A stretch of 39,437 nucleotides of DNA from Phycisphaeraceae bacterium. Lineage in GTDB: Bacteria > Planctomycetota > Phycisphaerae > Phycisphaerales > Phycisphaeraceae. The stretch is from positions 1 to 39,437 of the forward strand of contig NYZC01000335.1 in the NCBI GenBank assembly GCA_002686995.1, read 5' to 3'. Shown here in pieces: positions 1 through 9,700 of the stretch. The position numbers and the translations under genes are program-made. Numbering within the stretch: position 1 is the stretch's first letter; every line of letters begins with the position of its first letter. Under the pieces are notes generated by a model, which was given only the letters and a program-made list of their open reading frames with translations, was not told where the DNA came from and did no database searches.

Positions 1-458
1 GGGAGCCACACCGTCATGCAGAGGATCATCTGGGCATGCACCCCGTGAACGACCGCGAGCGTCGTCGAGATCTGGTTGACGCGCAGCGCGCCGAGAATCC
101 CCTGCACGAGCACCATCAGCGCCGCGACGAAGGCGATCATCCGGACGGTCCGGCGCCGCTCGACGATGGCGGTCCACACGGCCACCGCCAGTGCGGTGAT
201 GCCGATGACGCTGCCGACCAGGCGATGGACGTGCTCGTGGAAGATGTTGCCGACCCATCGGTCGATCGGAAACGCCCAGAGGAAATAGCCGTAGACCGTG
301 AAGCCGTCGGGCACCGACATGCCGGCGCCGCGGCTCGTCACGTTACCGCCGCTGATGATCACGATGAACGTCAGGATCACGTAGAGCACGGCAGCCCGGT
401 GCAGCCAGGGGGAGTAATTCTCGATGGTTGATCCTCGATGCCTGATTGACTCGGACAT
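1..458 (-). CDS. ctaA: Haem A synthase (CtaA/Cox15 family), 3' end cut by window edge
   Basis: Haem A synthase is the inner-membrane enzyme that oxidises the haem O methyl group to make haem A for aa3-type oxidases. The 152 visible residues open with MSESIRHRGSTIENYSPWLH, then a membrane helix (about residues 22-37). A SGGNVTSRGAGMSVPDG segment (36-52) matches the family's conserved G-S-G-M-x-V-P-D loop. The HEHVHRLVGS block (74-83) carries the conserved haem-binding histidines, and further helices follow. I chose the ATG at 456-458 as the only good start before the conserved region. It lies 37 bp downstream of ctaD on the same strand, as expected for oxidase assembly genes. The gene runs off the left end, so the second four-helix half is not visible. 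Confidence 0.9.
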   Translation of the reverse strand, partial: MSESIRHRGSTIENYSPWLHRAAVLYVILTFIVIISGGNVTSRGAGMSVPDGFTVYGYFLWAFPIDRWVGNIFHEHVHRLVGSVIGITALAVAVWTAIVERRRTVRMIAFVAALMVLVQGILGALRVNQISTTLAVVHGVHAQMILCMTVWL

Positions 459-495
459 GTCAGTGATCTTCGAATCTGAAATCGCGAATCAGGAA

Positions 496-3400
496 TCAGG
501 CCCCGGGTTCGGACTGGGGAAGAAAATCGGCCTCCACGTCCGGCGGGCTGTACTCGTACGGTCCCCGGTACACCGTCGGGATCGTCTCGAAGTTTTCGTG
601 GGGCGGTGGCGAGGGCGCGGCCCATTCGAGAGAGTTCGCGTGCCACGGGTTGGTCTCGGCGGGTGCGCCGAACGCGTCGCGGGGTCGGCGGATGACGAGG
701 TAGAGCAGGCCGGGCAGCGCGAGCAGGATCAGGATCAGATACCGCGCGTCCATCAGGCCCGTCATGCCGCGCAGGATGTACAGGTCCTCCTTCAGCACCA
801 GCGGCGAGAGAAACGCGGGCAGGGTGACGATGTAGAGCAGGCGCTGCAGCAGGGCCGGCATGCGCAGCGCGCCGCCGACGGCCCAGATCAGGAAGACGGC
901 GATGACGACGACGATCGACGCGATCACGCCGTGTCCGAACGCGACCTGGAGATTGTGGGTGGCCTGCCAGGCGGTCGTCGTCAGCCCGCCGCTCGACGCC
1001 CATCGGGACACCAGGATGCTCAGCACGATGGCCGGCACGAGCAGAAGCACAGCGGCGATGCGCCCGCCGATGGGCAGACCCTTCACGAGCATGACGAGCA
1101 GCGCGATCAGCGCCGCGACGGCAAAGACGTGGCCGAGCAGGTTGGCGTAGCTTCCGTAGCCGGTGGTCAACATCCGGCTGACGCCGTCGGCCACCTCCCA
1201 GGTAGCGCCGCTCCAGTACGAATGCCCGATGACGGTCGTCGCGACGAGGGCCGCCGCGAACAGGGCGATGAGCCCGCGTCCCGCCCGTCGGGGCATGCTC
1301 GCGAAGAAGTTGTAGAAAAAGGGGATCTGGGCCATTCCCAGGGCCATCGCCCAGAGCGTCATGATGACGTTCATCGGCTGCAGGTGCTGCAGCAGGGGGA
1401 ACTCCATGATCGATGCGTAGCGCCGCGGGTGACCGCCCACGCCGAGCACGTGCATCAGGAAGAACGTGCCGTTGAAGGCGATGATCGTCAGCACGAAGTG
1501 AATGACGCCCCACCGGGCGTTCATGTGCGTGCCGAACATCTTGGGATACCAGTGGTAAATGCCCGCGAAGATCCCGAAGATCGAACCGCCGAACAGCACG
1601 TAGTGGATGTGCGCGACGATGAAGTACGTGTCATGGATCGGGATGTCGACCGGCGTGGACGCCATGAAGATGCCCGAGAGCCCGCCAATGACGAACATGC
1701 TGACAAACCCCACCGCGTGCAGCATCGCGGGCGTGAACCGGATGTCGCCGCCCCACAGCGTGCCGAGCCAGTTGAACACCTTGATCGCCGACGGCACGGC
1801 GATCATGATCGTCGACGCCATGAAGGTCGTGCCGAGCATGGGGTTCATGCCCGACATGAACATGTGGTGGCCCCAGACGACGAAGCCGAGGCCGGCGATC
1901 GCACTGATCGCGTAGACCATCGGCCGGTAGCCGAAGATCGGCTTGCGCGCGTGCGTCGCGATCACGTCGCTGGCGACGCCCATCGCCGGCAGGATCATGA
2001 TGTAGACCGCGGGGTGCGAGTAGAACCAGAACAGGTGCTGGAACAGCAGCGGCTGCCCGCCCCGCGCGGTGGCGAGCGTCGTGGCCTGCTCGCCGGCGCC
2101 CGCGATGACCTGCTCGGCGACCGGCGCGAAGAACGTCGTCCCGAGCGTCCGGTCGAGCAGCAGCATGATCATGACCGCGGTGAGCACCGGCGTCGCGAAA
2201 AGCTGCAGGATCGCGGTAATGAACAGGGACCAGACGGTCAGGGGCATGCGGAACAGGGCCATGCCCGGGGCGCGCATGTTGATGATCGTCGTGATGTAGT
2301 TGAGGGCACCGACGATCGAACTGAACCCGACGATGGCGACGGCGAACACCCAGATGTTCGTGCCGATCGCCGACGTCGTGTACGCGTCGGAAAGCGGCGG
2401 GTACATCGTCCAGCCGCCGCCGGCGGAGCCGCCTGAGACCCAGAAGCTGGCGAGCATGAGCAGGCTCGTGGGCAGCGCGATCCAGAACGACAGCATGTTC
2501 AGCCGCGGGAACGCCATGTCCCGCGCCCCGACCATGAGTGGGATGAGGAAGTTGCCGAAGCCGCCCACGAGCATCGGGATGATCACGAAAAAGATCATGA
2601 TCGACGCGTGCATCGTGAACAGCGAAAGGTAGCCCTCGGGGGTCAGCTGATGCTTGTGAGCGGCGACGTACGACGCGGGCGCGAGGCCCACCTGCTCCGG
2701 GCCGATCGTCTTGCCGCCCGGTCCGCCGACCTCGGCATCAGGGTCGGCGCCGACCTTCTGCCTCGGCACGTCCAGCGCGACCAGCGTCGGGCCGGCCACG
2801 ATCTCGACCGGCTCGCCGGCGCCGCCGCCGACCTTCCCGGCCTGTTGCGGCGGTCCGGTCATCGTCACCATCGTGCCTGGCGGGAGCAGGGCGCGACCGG
2901 ATACGAAGTCGCAGTCCTGCAGCGCTCCCGGATCGGCCACGATCGCCGTGGCCGGTTCTCGAAGCCTCGTCCTGGCGCCGTTCGATTGTTCGAGGGTCCC
3001 GGTGCCGGCGGCGAACCGGACGACCACGTACCGGCGCACGGGCAGCGTGATTCGATCGGTCAGCGTCTCGACGCGTCCGTCGGGACGTTCGATCTCCCTG
3101 CCGCGGAGGGTCAGCCGTCGCTCGGACCCGGCACGGCGCACGGTGACACCCGGCGCGGTCCGCACCTGGACCGGCACCTGCGTGTAGTCGTAGTCGGCGA
3201 TGACCTGATCCGGATCGATGAAGCCTTCGACCAGGCGCGACAGCCGCCGCTGGCGGCCGTTCTCCTCGACCACGAGGCCCGCCGGCAGCGTGACCGCGAT
3301 GCCGCGCGGAAATCCGACCAGCGTGGCGACGGCGTCCTTCGGAACGTGCTGGCCGAGCAGCTTCAGGTCTTTCACCACCCGGACCTCGGCGCCGACGCTC

Positions 3401-3675
3401 CAGCTCGCCGGGTTCGACTCGGGCACGCGCCGGGTCATCCGGGGGCCGTCGGTGTCTTCGGGCAGTGTTCCGCCGGGAAGCAGCTTGTGGTAGGGGACGT
3501 CCTGCCACGGCCACGCCAGCTGGTATCGCACGCCGAGAGCCAGCAGCCCGCCGATGACGACGAAGAGCAGGGACGAGAGCGTGAACTGCAGCGCGATGAC
3601 CTTGTGGTCCGTCGAGAAGACGTACCGCGTCCAGAAGGACCGCGGGCCGTGTTGCGCTGCGTGATGCTCGGTCAT
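496..3675 (-). CDS. ctaD: Cytochrome c oxidase subunit I, A2-type, with two large insertions
   Basis: Catalytic subunit of an aa3-type haem-copper oxidase, reducing O2 and pumping protons at the inner membrane. Numbered from the ATG at 3673-3675 (a TTG two codons upstream is less likely), the product has 1059 residues against roughly 530-560 for a standard subunit. Ligands are intact: low-spin haem His356 in LFTMHAS, CuB His554 with cross-link Tyr558 in YSHPAVYIM, CuB His603/604 in GHHMF, and haem a3 His689 and haem a His691 in VAHIHYVL. YSHP in place of GHPE marks the A2 class, which lacks the helix VI glutamate. After helix I there is a hydrophilic insert of about 285 residues (58-343). After helix XII about 195 residues with roughly six extra helices (801-997) precede the usual tail NPWHANSLEWAAPSPPP. 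No separate subunit III is visible; whether the extra helices replace it is unknown. It lies between ctaC and ctaA. Confidence 0.95.
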   Translation of the reverse strand: MTEHHAAQHGPRSFWTRYVFSTDHKVIALQFTLSSLLFVVIGGLLALGVRYQLAWPWQDVPYHKLLPGGTLPEDTDGPRMTRRVPESNPASWSVGAEVRVVKDLKLLGQHVPKDAVATLVGFPRGIAVTLPAGLVVEENGRQRRLSRLVEGFIDPDQVIADYDYTQVPVQVRTAPGVTVRRAGSERRLTLRGREIERPDGRVETLTDRITLPVRRYVVVRFAAGTGTLEQSNGARTRLREPATAIVADPGALQDCDFVSGRALLPPGTMVTMTGPPQQAGKVGGGAGEPVEIVAGPTLVALDVPRQKVGADPDAEVGGPGGKTIGPEQVGLAPASYVAAHKHQLTPEGYLSLFTMHASIMIFFVIIPMLVGGFGNFLIPLMVGARDMAFPRLNMLSFWIALPTSLLMLASFWVSGGSAGGGWTMYPPLSDAYTTSAIGTNIWVFAVAIVGFSSIVGALNYITTIINMRAPGMALFRMPLTVWSLFITAILQLFATPVLTAVMIMLLLDRTLGTTFFAPVAEQVIAGAGEQATTLATARGGQPLLFQHLFWFYSHPAVYIMILPAMGVASDVIATHARKPIFGYRPMVYAISAIAGLGFVVWGHHMFMSGMNPMLGTTFMASTIMIAVPSAIKVFNWLGTLWGGDIRFTPAMLHAVGFVSMFVIGGLSGIFMASTPVDIPIHDTYFIVAHIHYVLFGGSIFGIFAGIYHWYPKMFGTHMNARWGVIHFVLTIIAFNGTFFLMHVLGVGGHPRRYASIMEFPLLQHLQPMNVIMTLWAMALGMAQIPFFYNFFASMPRRAGRGLIALFAAALVATTVIGHSYWSGATWEVADGVSRMLTTGYGSYANLLGHVFAVAALIALLVMLVKGLPIGGRIAAVLLLVPAIVLSILVSRWASSGGLTTTAWQATHNLQVAFGHGVIASIVVVIAVFLIWAVGGALRMPALLQRLLYIVTLPAFLSPLVLKEDLYILRGMTGLMDARYLILILLALPGLLYLVIRRPRDAFGAPAETNPWHANSLEWAAPSPPPHENFETIPTVYRGPYEYSPPDVEADFLPQSEPGA

Positions 3676-3681
3676 GGTCAA

Positions 3682-3811
3682 AGAGTCGGACGGTCGGAAG
3701 GAAGCTCTCCCTCAGCAAGGGGGGGTTGGGGGGGTATCCCATCGACGGCCTTGCGCCCCGATGGGCCGCGGGCGTCGGTCCGCCCGGTGTTCATCCGTGG
3801 CTTTCCCACTG
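3682..3811 (-). other. ctaC-ctaD intergenic spacer with G/C runs and a small hairpin
   Basis: This 130-bp gap contains two runs of seven guanines on the plus strand (about 3719-3735, read as C runs in the transcript) and an inverted repeat CCCATCG / CGATGGG around 3738-3765 with a 14-base loop. The rest of the cluster is tightly packed, so the insert stands out. It may be a dispersed intergenic repeat or a processing or attenuation site; the sequence alone does not decide. Confidence 0.3.
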
Positions 3812-4792
3812 CTACTCCGGCGCATTGTTCCGCAGCCAGCCCTTGAACTGATCGCCGGTCACGACGAAGAGCTGGCCGCGCATCTTGTAATGGTTCGCGC
3901 CGCACAGCTCGGCGCACACGATGTCGAACGGCTTGGCGGTCATCGGCGCCGACTGCCCGATCGCCTCGATGCTCGTCCGGTCGGATCGGATCCAGACGCG
4001 GCTCGTCAGCCCGGGCACCGCGTCCTGCTTGATGCGCATGTGCGGCACGTAGAAGCTGTGCAGGACGTCCAGGCTCGTCAGGTTGAAGACCACGTCGCGA
4101 TTGACGGGAATGACCATGATCGACGTCACGATGTCGTCGGCGGCCGCGGGGTCGGGCTCGAGCAGGTGCCGCCGCTGCGGGTCCGCCCTGATCGCCTCGA
4201 TCTGCTCGGGCTCGAACACGTCGAGCGGGTCGTCGCGCATCAGGCCGATCTCCTCGGCGGGGATGCCCGTGTTGCGGCGCCAGAGCAGGTGCGTGCGCCC
4301 GAAGGTGTCGTCGGCGCCCGGATAGCGGAAGAACCACTGGAACTGGCGGGCCCAGACTTCGACCTTTACGACGTCGGGGCCGGAGGGCAGTTGGGCCGGA
4401 TCCTTGAGCTGCGACCAGGTGCGCTGGCTGAACGCGGCGATCAGCGCCATGATCACCGCCGGGATGACCGTCCACGCGATCTCGAGGCGCGGATTACCGT
4501 GGGTGTAGACGGCGCGGCGGCCCGGCCGGTGGCGATAGCGGATCAGAAAGACGACGAGGCAGATGAGCACGCCGGCGAGCACGGCGCCGGTCAGGGCGAG
4601 GATGAAGTCGAACATCCCGTCGATGCCGCGACTGCCGGGAAAGACGTTGGGGGGGCGCCAGGAGGTCGTCGGGGCGAAGGTCTGCTGGGCGAGCACGGAT
4701 GCCGTGGCGCGGTCGGCGATGGCGACGAGGAGCATCGTGACGGCCAACGCGATGGATCGGCAGGAAGTCGGGCGCATCGGCAGGTCGGACAT
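3812..4792 (-). CDS. ctaC: Cytochrome c oxidase subunit II (CuA subunit)
   Basis: Receives electrons from cytochrome c through the dinuclear CuA centre and passes them to subunit I. From the ATG at 4790-4792 the protein has 326 residues: a cleavable signal or first helix (about 11-32), two membrane helices (about 62-85 and 104-122), then a periplasmic cupredoxin domain. All CuA ligands are present: His245 (LHSFYVPHM), Cys293, Glu295 and Cys297 (CAELC), His301 and Met304. The aromatic WARQFQWFFRYPG stretch that relays electrons is at 147-159. A stretch of about 60 residues (160-220) between this stretch and the rest of the cupredoxin is longer than usual. The reading frame stays open upstream to 4897, but a start there would overlap the preceding gene and precede the signal helix. 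It is 130 bp upstream of ctaD. Confidence 0.94.
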   Translation of the reverse strand: MSDLPMRPTSCRSIALAVTMLLVAIADRATASVLAQQTFAPTTSWRPPNVFPGSRGIDGMFDFILALTGAVLAGVLICLVVFLIRYRHRPGRRAVYTHGNPRLEIAWTVIPAVIMALIAAFSQRTWSQLKDPAQLPSGPDVVKVEVWARQFQWFFRYPGADDTFGRTHLLWRRNTGIPAEEIGLMRDDPLDVFEPEQIEAIRADPQRRHLLEPDPAAADDIVTSIMVIPVNRDVVFNLTSLDVLHSFYVPHMRIKQDAVPGLTSRVWIRSDRTSIEAIGQSAPMTAKPFDIVCAELCGANHYKMRGQLFVVTGDQFKGWLRNNAPE

Positions 4793-4848
4793 TCTAACCG
4801 CAGGGCGGCGGCCCGCCAGTGCGCCGGGGCTCGACCTCGTCCATCGAT

Positions 4849-5244
4849 TCACTTCCGATCCTGCGCCGGGTCGGTCACGCTGCCGCATTCCGGGCACGCG
4901 ATCGGCGCCGCGTTGCCGCGCAGGTCATAGCCGCAAGCGGCGCAGGGGATCCGCCACGATTCGCGCCTCATTCTCCGGGTCAGCCGGTTGACGAGGACGT
5001 AACCGGCGACGATGCCGATGGCCACCTCGATCACGGTGCGTAGCAGGACGCTGATCCAGATATCGAAGCCGTAGTATCCCGTTCCGACGATGTTAAGGAC
5101 AAGCTGGATCGTCACGACGAGCAGCGCGCCTCGAACGAAGGACGGCCGGCGGGGGAGCAGTTCGTTCAGCACGAAGCCCGCGGTGCCGACAGCGGCCGCG
5201 GATACAAATGCGCCCAGGAAATAAAGGATGATGATGAAGATCAT
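4849..5244 (-). CDS. Small membrane protein with C-terminal zinc ribbon
   Basis: 131 residues with three or four predicted membrane helices (the N-terminus begins MIFIIILYFLGAFVSAAAVG), followed by a short cytoplasmic zinc ribbon: CAACGYDLRG near residue 105 and CPECG near 120. That CxxCGYDLRG...CPxCG ribbon recurs in many planctomycete proteins (family knowledge); its function is not established. The ATG at 5242-5244 overlaps the stop of the upstream gene (ATGA), so the two are probably translationally coupled and work together. They sit directly upstream of ctaC, which suggests, without proof, a role in oxidase assembly or metal delivery. It might equally be an unrelated envelope protein carried in the operon. 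Confidence 0.8.
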   Translation of the reverse strand: MIFIIILYFLGAFVSAAAVGTAGFVLNELLPRRPSFVRGALLVVTIQLVLNIVGTGYYGFDIWISVLLRTVIEVAIGIVAGYVLVNRLTRRMRRESWRIPCAACGYDLRGNAAPIACPECGSVTDPAQDRK

Positions 5245-5819
5245 GCGACGGCGCGCGCCTCGTGCTGACGCAGCACCGCCTCCACGTTCTCGCCGCATTC
5301 CGGGCAACTGACGTTTTCGAGGCTGCCCCGCAGGTCGTAATCGCAGGAGGGACAGGCCAGCACCGGCATGGGCATCGGAAGCGTCGCGCGGAGCACGCGG
5401 TACACGATCAGCATGAACAGGATGACCAGGACGTTCAGGGCGGCACCTTGAAGCATCGTGATGAGCAGCGTACCGGCGTACGAGGTGTGGTGCAGGCCGA
5501 GCCCTTCGAGCGCCGAGATGATGACGATGCCTGGAATGATGTCGACGATGAAAGTGACGGGCATGAGCAGCGAAAGCGTGATCCGACACCCGTAGCCGAT
5601 GTAGAGCGTTCGGCGCACGAAGGGGCGCTTCCTGAACTTCAAGAAGCGCTTCGTGCTCGTGGTCGCCGTGAGCAGCAGAATGAACAGCGCGACGCCCGTG
5701 AGCATCGCCGGCTCGTTGTATTCCCCCATCGCCAGCAGGAAACTCGGGGCCGCGCTGATCGCGCAGACGATCGTCCACAGCAGGCCGCGTCGCAGGATTT
5801 GAAGCGGGTCGTCGTCCAT
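5241..5819 (-). CDS. Membrane protein with C-terminal zinc ribbon, coupled to the next gene
   Basis: 192 residues from the ATG at 5817-5819; a TTG five codons earlier is less likely. Four to five hydrophobic helices occupy residues 15-150. The C-terminal ribbon is CPSCDYDLRG followed by CPECGENVEA, giving four cysteines in two C-x2-C pairs. The general plan matches the downstream neighbour, although the helices do not look closely alike, so the pair may be distant paralogues or a heteromer. The stop at 5241-5243 overlaps the next start. No enzymatic motif was seen. Its place in the respiratory cluster is the only functional hint. Confidence 0.8.
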   Translation of the reverse strand: MDDDPLQILRRGLLWTIVCAISAAPSFLLAMGEYNEPAMLTGVALFILLLTATTSTKRFLKFRKRPFVRRTLYIGYGCRITLSLLMPVTFIVDIIPGIVIISALEGLGLHHTSYAGTLLITMLQGAALNVLVILFMLIVYRVLRATLPMPMPVLACPSCDYDLRGSLENVSCPECGENVEAVLRQHEARAVA

Positions 5820-5868
5820 ACAGCCGGGAACCAAACGCTACGCACCGTTCGAACGCGTGGTTCGTCGA

Positions 5869-6594
5869 TCAGGATGGTGGCCGTGCGGCGCCGGACCAGC
5901 GCCCGGTCTGCAGCCGGCGCGCGAGCAGCCAGCAGAGAATCGCCCACACCGCGCCGCCGGTCCATCCTGCGAGCACGTCGGTCGGCCAGTGCACGCCCAG
6001 GTACACGCGGCTGGCGCCGACCAGCACCGTCAGCAGCAGCGCCAGGCAAAGGAACCATGACTTGAGGCGCTTGCGCTCCTGGAAATGGGCGAGCAGCGCT
6101 CCGAGCGTCAGGTACGTCAGTGCCGACATCATCGAGTGACCGCTCGGGAAGCTGGAGGTGTAGACGATCGACCCGTGCGGCACGAGGTCGGGGCGCGGGC
6201 GGGCGAACTGGTGCTTCATGACGGTGCTGATCACGAGGCCGCCCAGGATCGCGAGCGCGACCACCGCCGCGGGACGGCGCTTACCGTCGAGCAGCAGGTA
6301 ACCGACGGCGGCCAGCGCGATGAGCGTCAGCACGCCGACGCCGCCGAGCGCGGTGAAGTCGCGCCCGATCTCCTCGAGCCAGCCCGGTCCGACCGGGTCG
6401 GCGCGATCCGTCGGATGGCGCATGGCGAGCAGCACCCGCTCGTCGAAGCTGCTGCTCGCCCCGCTGAACACGAGATCGACGATCACCGCGAACAGCCACG
6501 CGCCGCCCGCGGCGCAGAGCGCCAGCACGAGGGTCGCCAGTTCATGGCGGCCGATCCAGGCGAGGGGGCCGGAGAGGGGTGATTCGCGCGACAC
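5869..6594 (-). CDS. PAP2-family membrane phosphatase
   Basis: Integral membrane phosphatase of the PAP2 (phosphatidic acid phosphatase type 2) superfamily, which dephosphorylates lipid phosphates such as phosphatidate or undecaprenyl diphosphate on the periplasmic face. The three signature motifs are complete: K127-x6-R134-P135 (KHQFARPRP), P150-SGH153 (PSGHS), and S195-R196-x5-H202-x3-D206 (SRVYLGVHWPTD). His202 is the expected nucleophile and His153 the general acid. The 241 residues and about six helices fit the family. The start is GTG at 6592-6594; the next ATG would remove the first helices. It lies 120 bp downstream of the giant cytochrome. The substrate cannot be told from sequence, and a link to respiration is not obvious. 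Confidence 0.92.
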   Translation of the reverse strand: MSRESPLSGPLAWIGRHELATLVLALCAAGGAWLFAVIVDLVFSGASSSFDERVLLAMRHPTDRADPVGPGWLEEIGRDFTALGGVGVLTLIALAAVGYLLLDGKRRPAAVVALAILGGLVISTVMKHQFARPRPDLVPHGSIVYTSSFPSGHSMMSALTYLTLGALLAHFQERKRLKSWFLCLALLLTVLVGASRVYLGVHWPTDVLAGWTGGAVWAILCWLLARRLQTGRWSGAARPPS

Positions 6595-6714
6595 TCTTGC
6601 CCAGATCGGGTCGGTCCCGCCGTGATCTTCGTAATTAGCAAGTCGCGAATCGAAATGTGTCGAACGACGACCGGCTGACGCCGACCGCTCGCAGGATTCA
6701 ACGGATTGCGGGGA

Positions 6715-9700
6715 CTATCCCCCCACGGTGAGATCGCAGCGCACCGAAGTGTCCGCCTTCACCTCGACCTCGACGGTCACCGGCTGGATGCGCCGGTGCT
6801 CGTGGACGGCTTCGATCGTGTAGGTGCCGGGAGGCAGACCGACGATCTCGAAGCGGCCCGCGGCGTCGCTGACGCTGAAGAAGGGATGCGCCACGACGTG
6901 GATGTATCCGGTCATCCACGCGTGCACGTCGCACTTGAGCTGGATGACCTGCGGCCTCCTGAACTGCTTTCTGAGCACGACGCCGGGCTGCGAGCCGTCG
7001 TTGAACACCGTCCTGCGCCCGACGACGCCCTTGACGTTGTGCGTGGTCCGGTCGCTGTTGAGGATCTGCACGGGCTGGCCGACGACCGCGCCGGTGACGT
7101 GCGGCGTGTACCGGCAGCCGCGCTGGTCGACGACGACCTTCTCGTTGACCTTGTGCGCGCCGGGATCGAGACCCGCCTTCACGCTGACGAAGACGTTGCG
7201 CACCGCCTTCTTGTCGTTGACCAGAAGATCCTCCTTCCGTGCGACGCCGGCATTGGCGGCGCAGAAGGGATCGGCCGCCATGTTGATCTTCTTGGGCTTC
7301 CTGGGCTTTCCGGCGTAGTGGATCACGCCGACGATCCGGGTGCCTGCATGAGGCAATTCGGGCGCGTCGTGCAGGTTGATCTTCGACTCGGCCTGTTCGG
7401 CGGGCGCCGGGGGTGCCGGGGGCGCTGCGGGCGCGGGCTTCGGTGCCGGGGTCTGCGGCGCCGACCGTTCGACCGGTGCCGCCGCTTCGCCCCCGTCCTG
7501 CGGTGGCATCACGCGGCCGGCTGGCGGCTCGAGCGGCTTGAGCTCGATGATCGGCTGGTCGCCGCCGCCGATGCGCTGGCCCTCGGTGTTGTAGGTGAGG
7601 CCCATTGGCCCGGCGGTGTAGAGGAAGTCGGTCAGCAGGTCGAGCTGCCGGTCGCTCGTGTAGCCGAGAATGCTTTCCCACTTCGCGCGGGCGTCGTCCT
7701 GGAAGTTGTGGAAGAATGACTGGCCGTCGGGCCAGAACTCCTGCATGCGCGTGCCCGGCTGAATCCGTGTCGCGTACATCAGCCACTGGCGGAACCATTG
7801 CGGCTGGATGCGCTGGGAGACGACGGTCAGGTTCGGTGCGCCGGAAGGCGGATCGGAGGGCGTCAACGTGAAGCCTGTCGACTCGTCGTCCTCGTCGTCT
7901 TCATCATCCTCGTCGTCCTCGTCGTCCTCGTCATCCTCGTCATCCTCTTCGTCCTCTTCGTCCTCTTCCTCTTCTTCTTCTTCTTCGTCGTCATCCGCGT
8001 CTTCGTCGTCCGTGCCGTCCGTCGACGCGGGGAACGGATTCGCCGCGGTGAGCAGACCGTTCTCGAGCAGCACGTTCTCGTCGCCCATGCGGTGACATTC
8101 GCCGGCCATGCAGCCCATCAGGCCGAAGAGCTTCTCGCCCCGGGCGAGGCGTCCTGAATCGAGGTCGGGCTCGTGCTTCCTGATGAACGGGTAGTCCGTC
8201 GGATAGGTCTCCGCGAGGACGCGCACGTCTCCCAGCAGCTTGCTCCAGCTGTCATGGAGATCTTCGACCTCGGTGTAGCGCGGATCGAGATCCGCATCGA
8301 CGGCGAGGTCCGCGGCGACGCCGAAGCGGCGCAGCGCCGCGAGCGGCTCGGCGATGGACGAGGCCAGGAACCACTTGTTGTGTTCGTCGTCCTCGCGCAG
8401 AGCGCGGTACTGGTCGATCGGCTCCAGCATGGCGGAAAGCTCGCGGGCGAGCACGCGGCTGTGGCCGGCGAAGTAGTCGACGAGGTGCTGGGCCTCCGGC
8501 TCGGTGAGGGGGAAGCTCGGCATCCGGATCTTCAGCCAGGGCCGGATCGGCTCGACCTTCTGCAGGAAGTTGTACAGCCAGCCAGGCTGGGTCTTCGAGC
8601 CCTGGCCGATCAGGCGCGGCGGCGACCAGTTCAGCGCGTTCTCGTCGTAGTAGCCATCCTCGAGATGCACGTTGTAGTACTGGTGCATCCCGACCTCGTT
8701 GCCTTCGATGTTGTGACAGCCGTAGCAGTTGTAGCGCGCGGCGAGCTGTCGGCCGCGGATGATGCGCATGCCGTCCTCGTCGGTCACGCGCTGCAGCCGC
8801 TCGTTCACGAGCGGTTTGCGGATGCTCGTCACGAAGGTGACCAGCGACCGGACCTCGCGGTCCGAGAGGAAGAACTTGGGCATCTTGAGCTTGCCGTACG
8901 GCTTGCCGCGCTCGATGAGCCCTTCGGCGTCGACCTCGAGATCGAAGGAGCGCCGCGCGCGGTCGAAGATGCGCGTGTTGTGCAGCTTGTGGTAGGCCCA
9001 GGGCCGCCGCTCGAGCTCGATGTGCTCCCACGCGACGTCGACCTGCTCGAGCGCCGCGCTTCGGGCGTCGATGTGCGGAGCATCGACTTCGAGGCCCTCG
9101 TGCTTCACCCGGCTGACGGGTGACGGGGCCTCGCGGTCCTTGTCGAAGCCGTGGTCGAAGAACTCGAACGCCAGCTTGTGCGGATCCTTCAGCCCCCATC
9201 CGTCGAGGTTGGTGCAGGCGGACACGGCCTTCTCGAAACCGTTGATCGCGTGGCAGCCGCTGCAGCCGTAGTGGTTGATCATCTTCGCGCCCAGCTGCAT
9301 GAGCAGGGCGTCGTCATCCTCTTCCGTGTCCGCCATGCGCTTGCGCGTCAGCTCGAGCGTGCTCGTGCCGCTGTTCAGCAGGGCGATCAGCTCCCTCAGC
9401 GTTTTCCGATCCGGTTCGTCCAGGCTGAAGTCGCTCGCCTCGTAGGTCGATCCGTCGCCGCCGGCGCCCGGGCGCTCGAGCGTGAGCAGGTATGCCGCCA
9501 GGTCGTTCGCCTCGTCCGGCGCGAGCCGGAAGCTGGGCATGATCGTGTCGTCGGAGTAGTGACTCGGGTTGACCAGCCAGTTGTAGAGCCAGCGTCGGGC
9601 CGTGCCGGCGGGGCGCCCCGTCCTGAGCTTGGTGCCGACGCCCGAAAGCTCGGGCCCGGTCCGTTCGAGCTTCTCCGGCAGGTGCTCGAGCACGTACCAG

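Noticed and set aside
424..2436. Long open frame antisense to ctaD (about 670 codons)
   Set aside because: It lies wholly opposite a gene with complete catalytic motifs. Its product is a low-complexity Asp/Arg/His-rich string, the usual result of GC-rich antisense frames.
7882..8010. CRISPR-like or satellite array
   Set aside because: The 9-bp period is made of Asp/Glu codons within an open frame, with no spacers of the required size.
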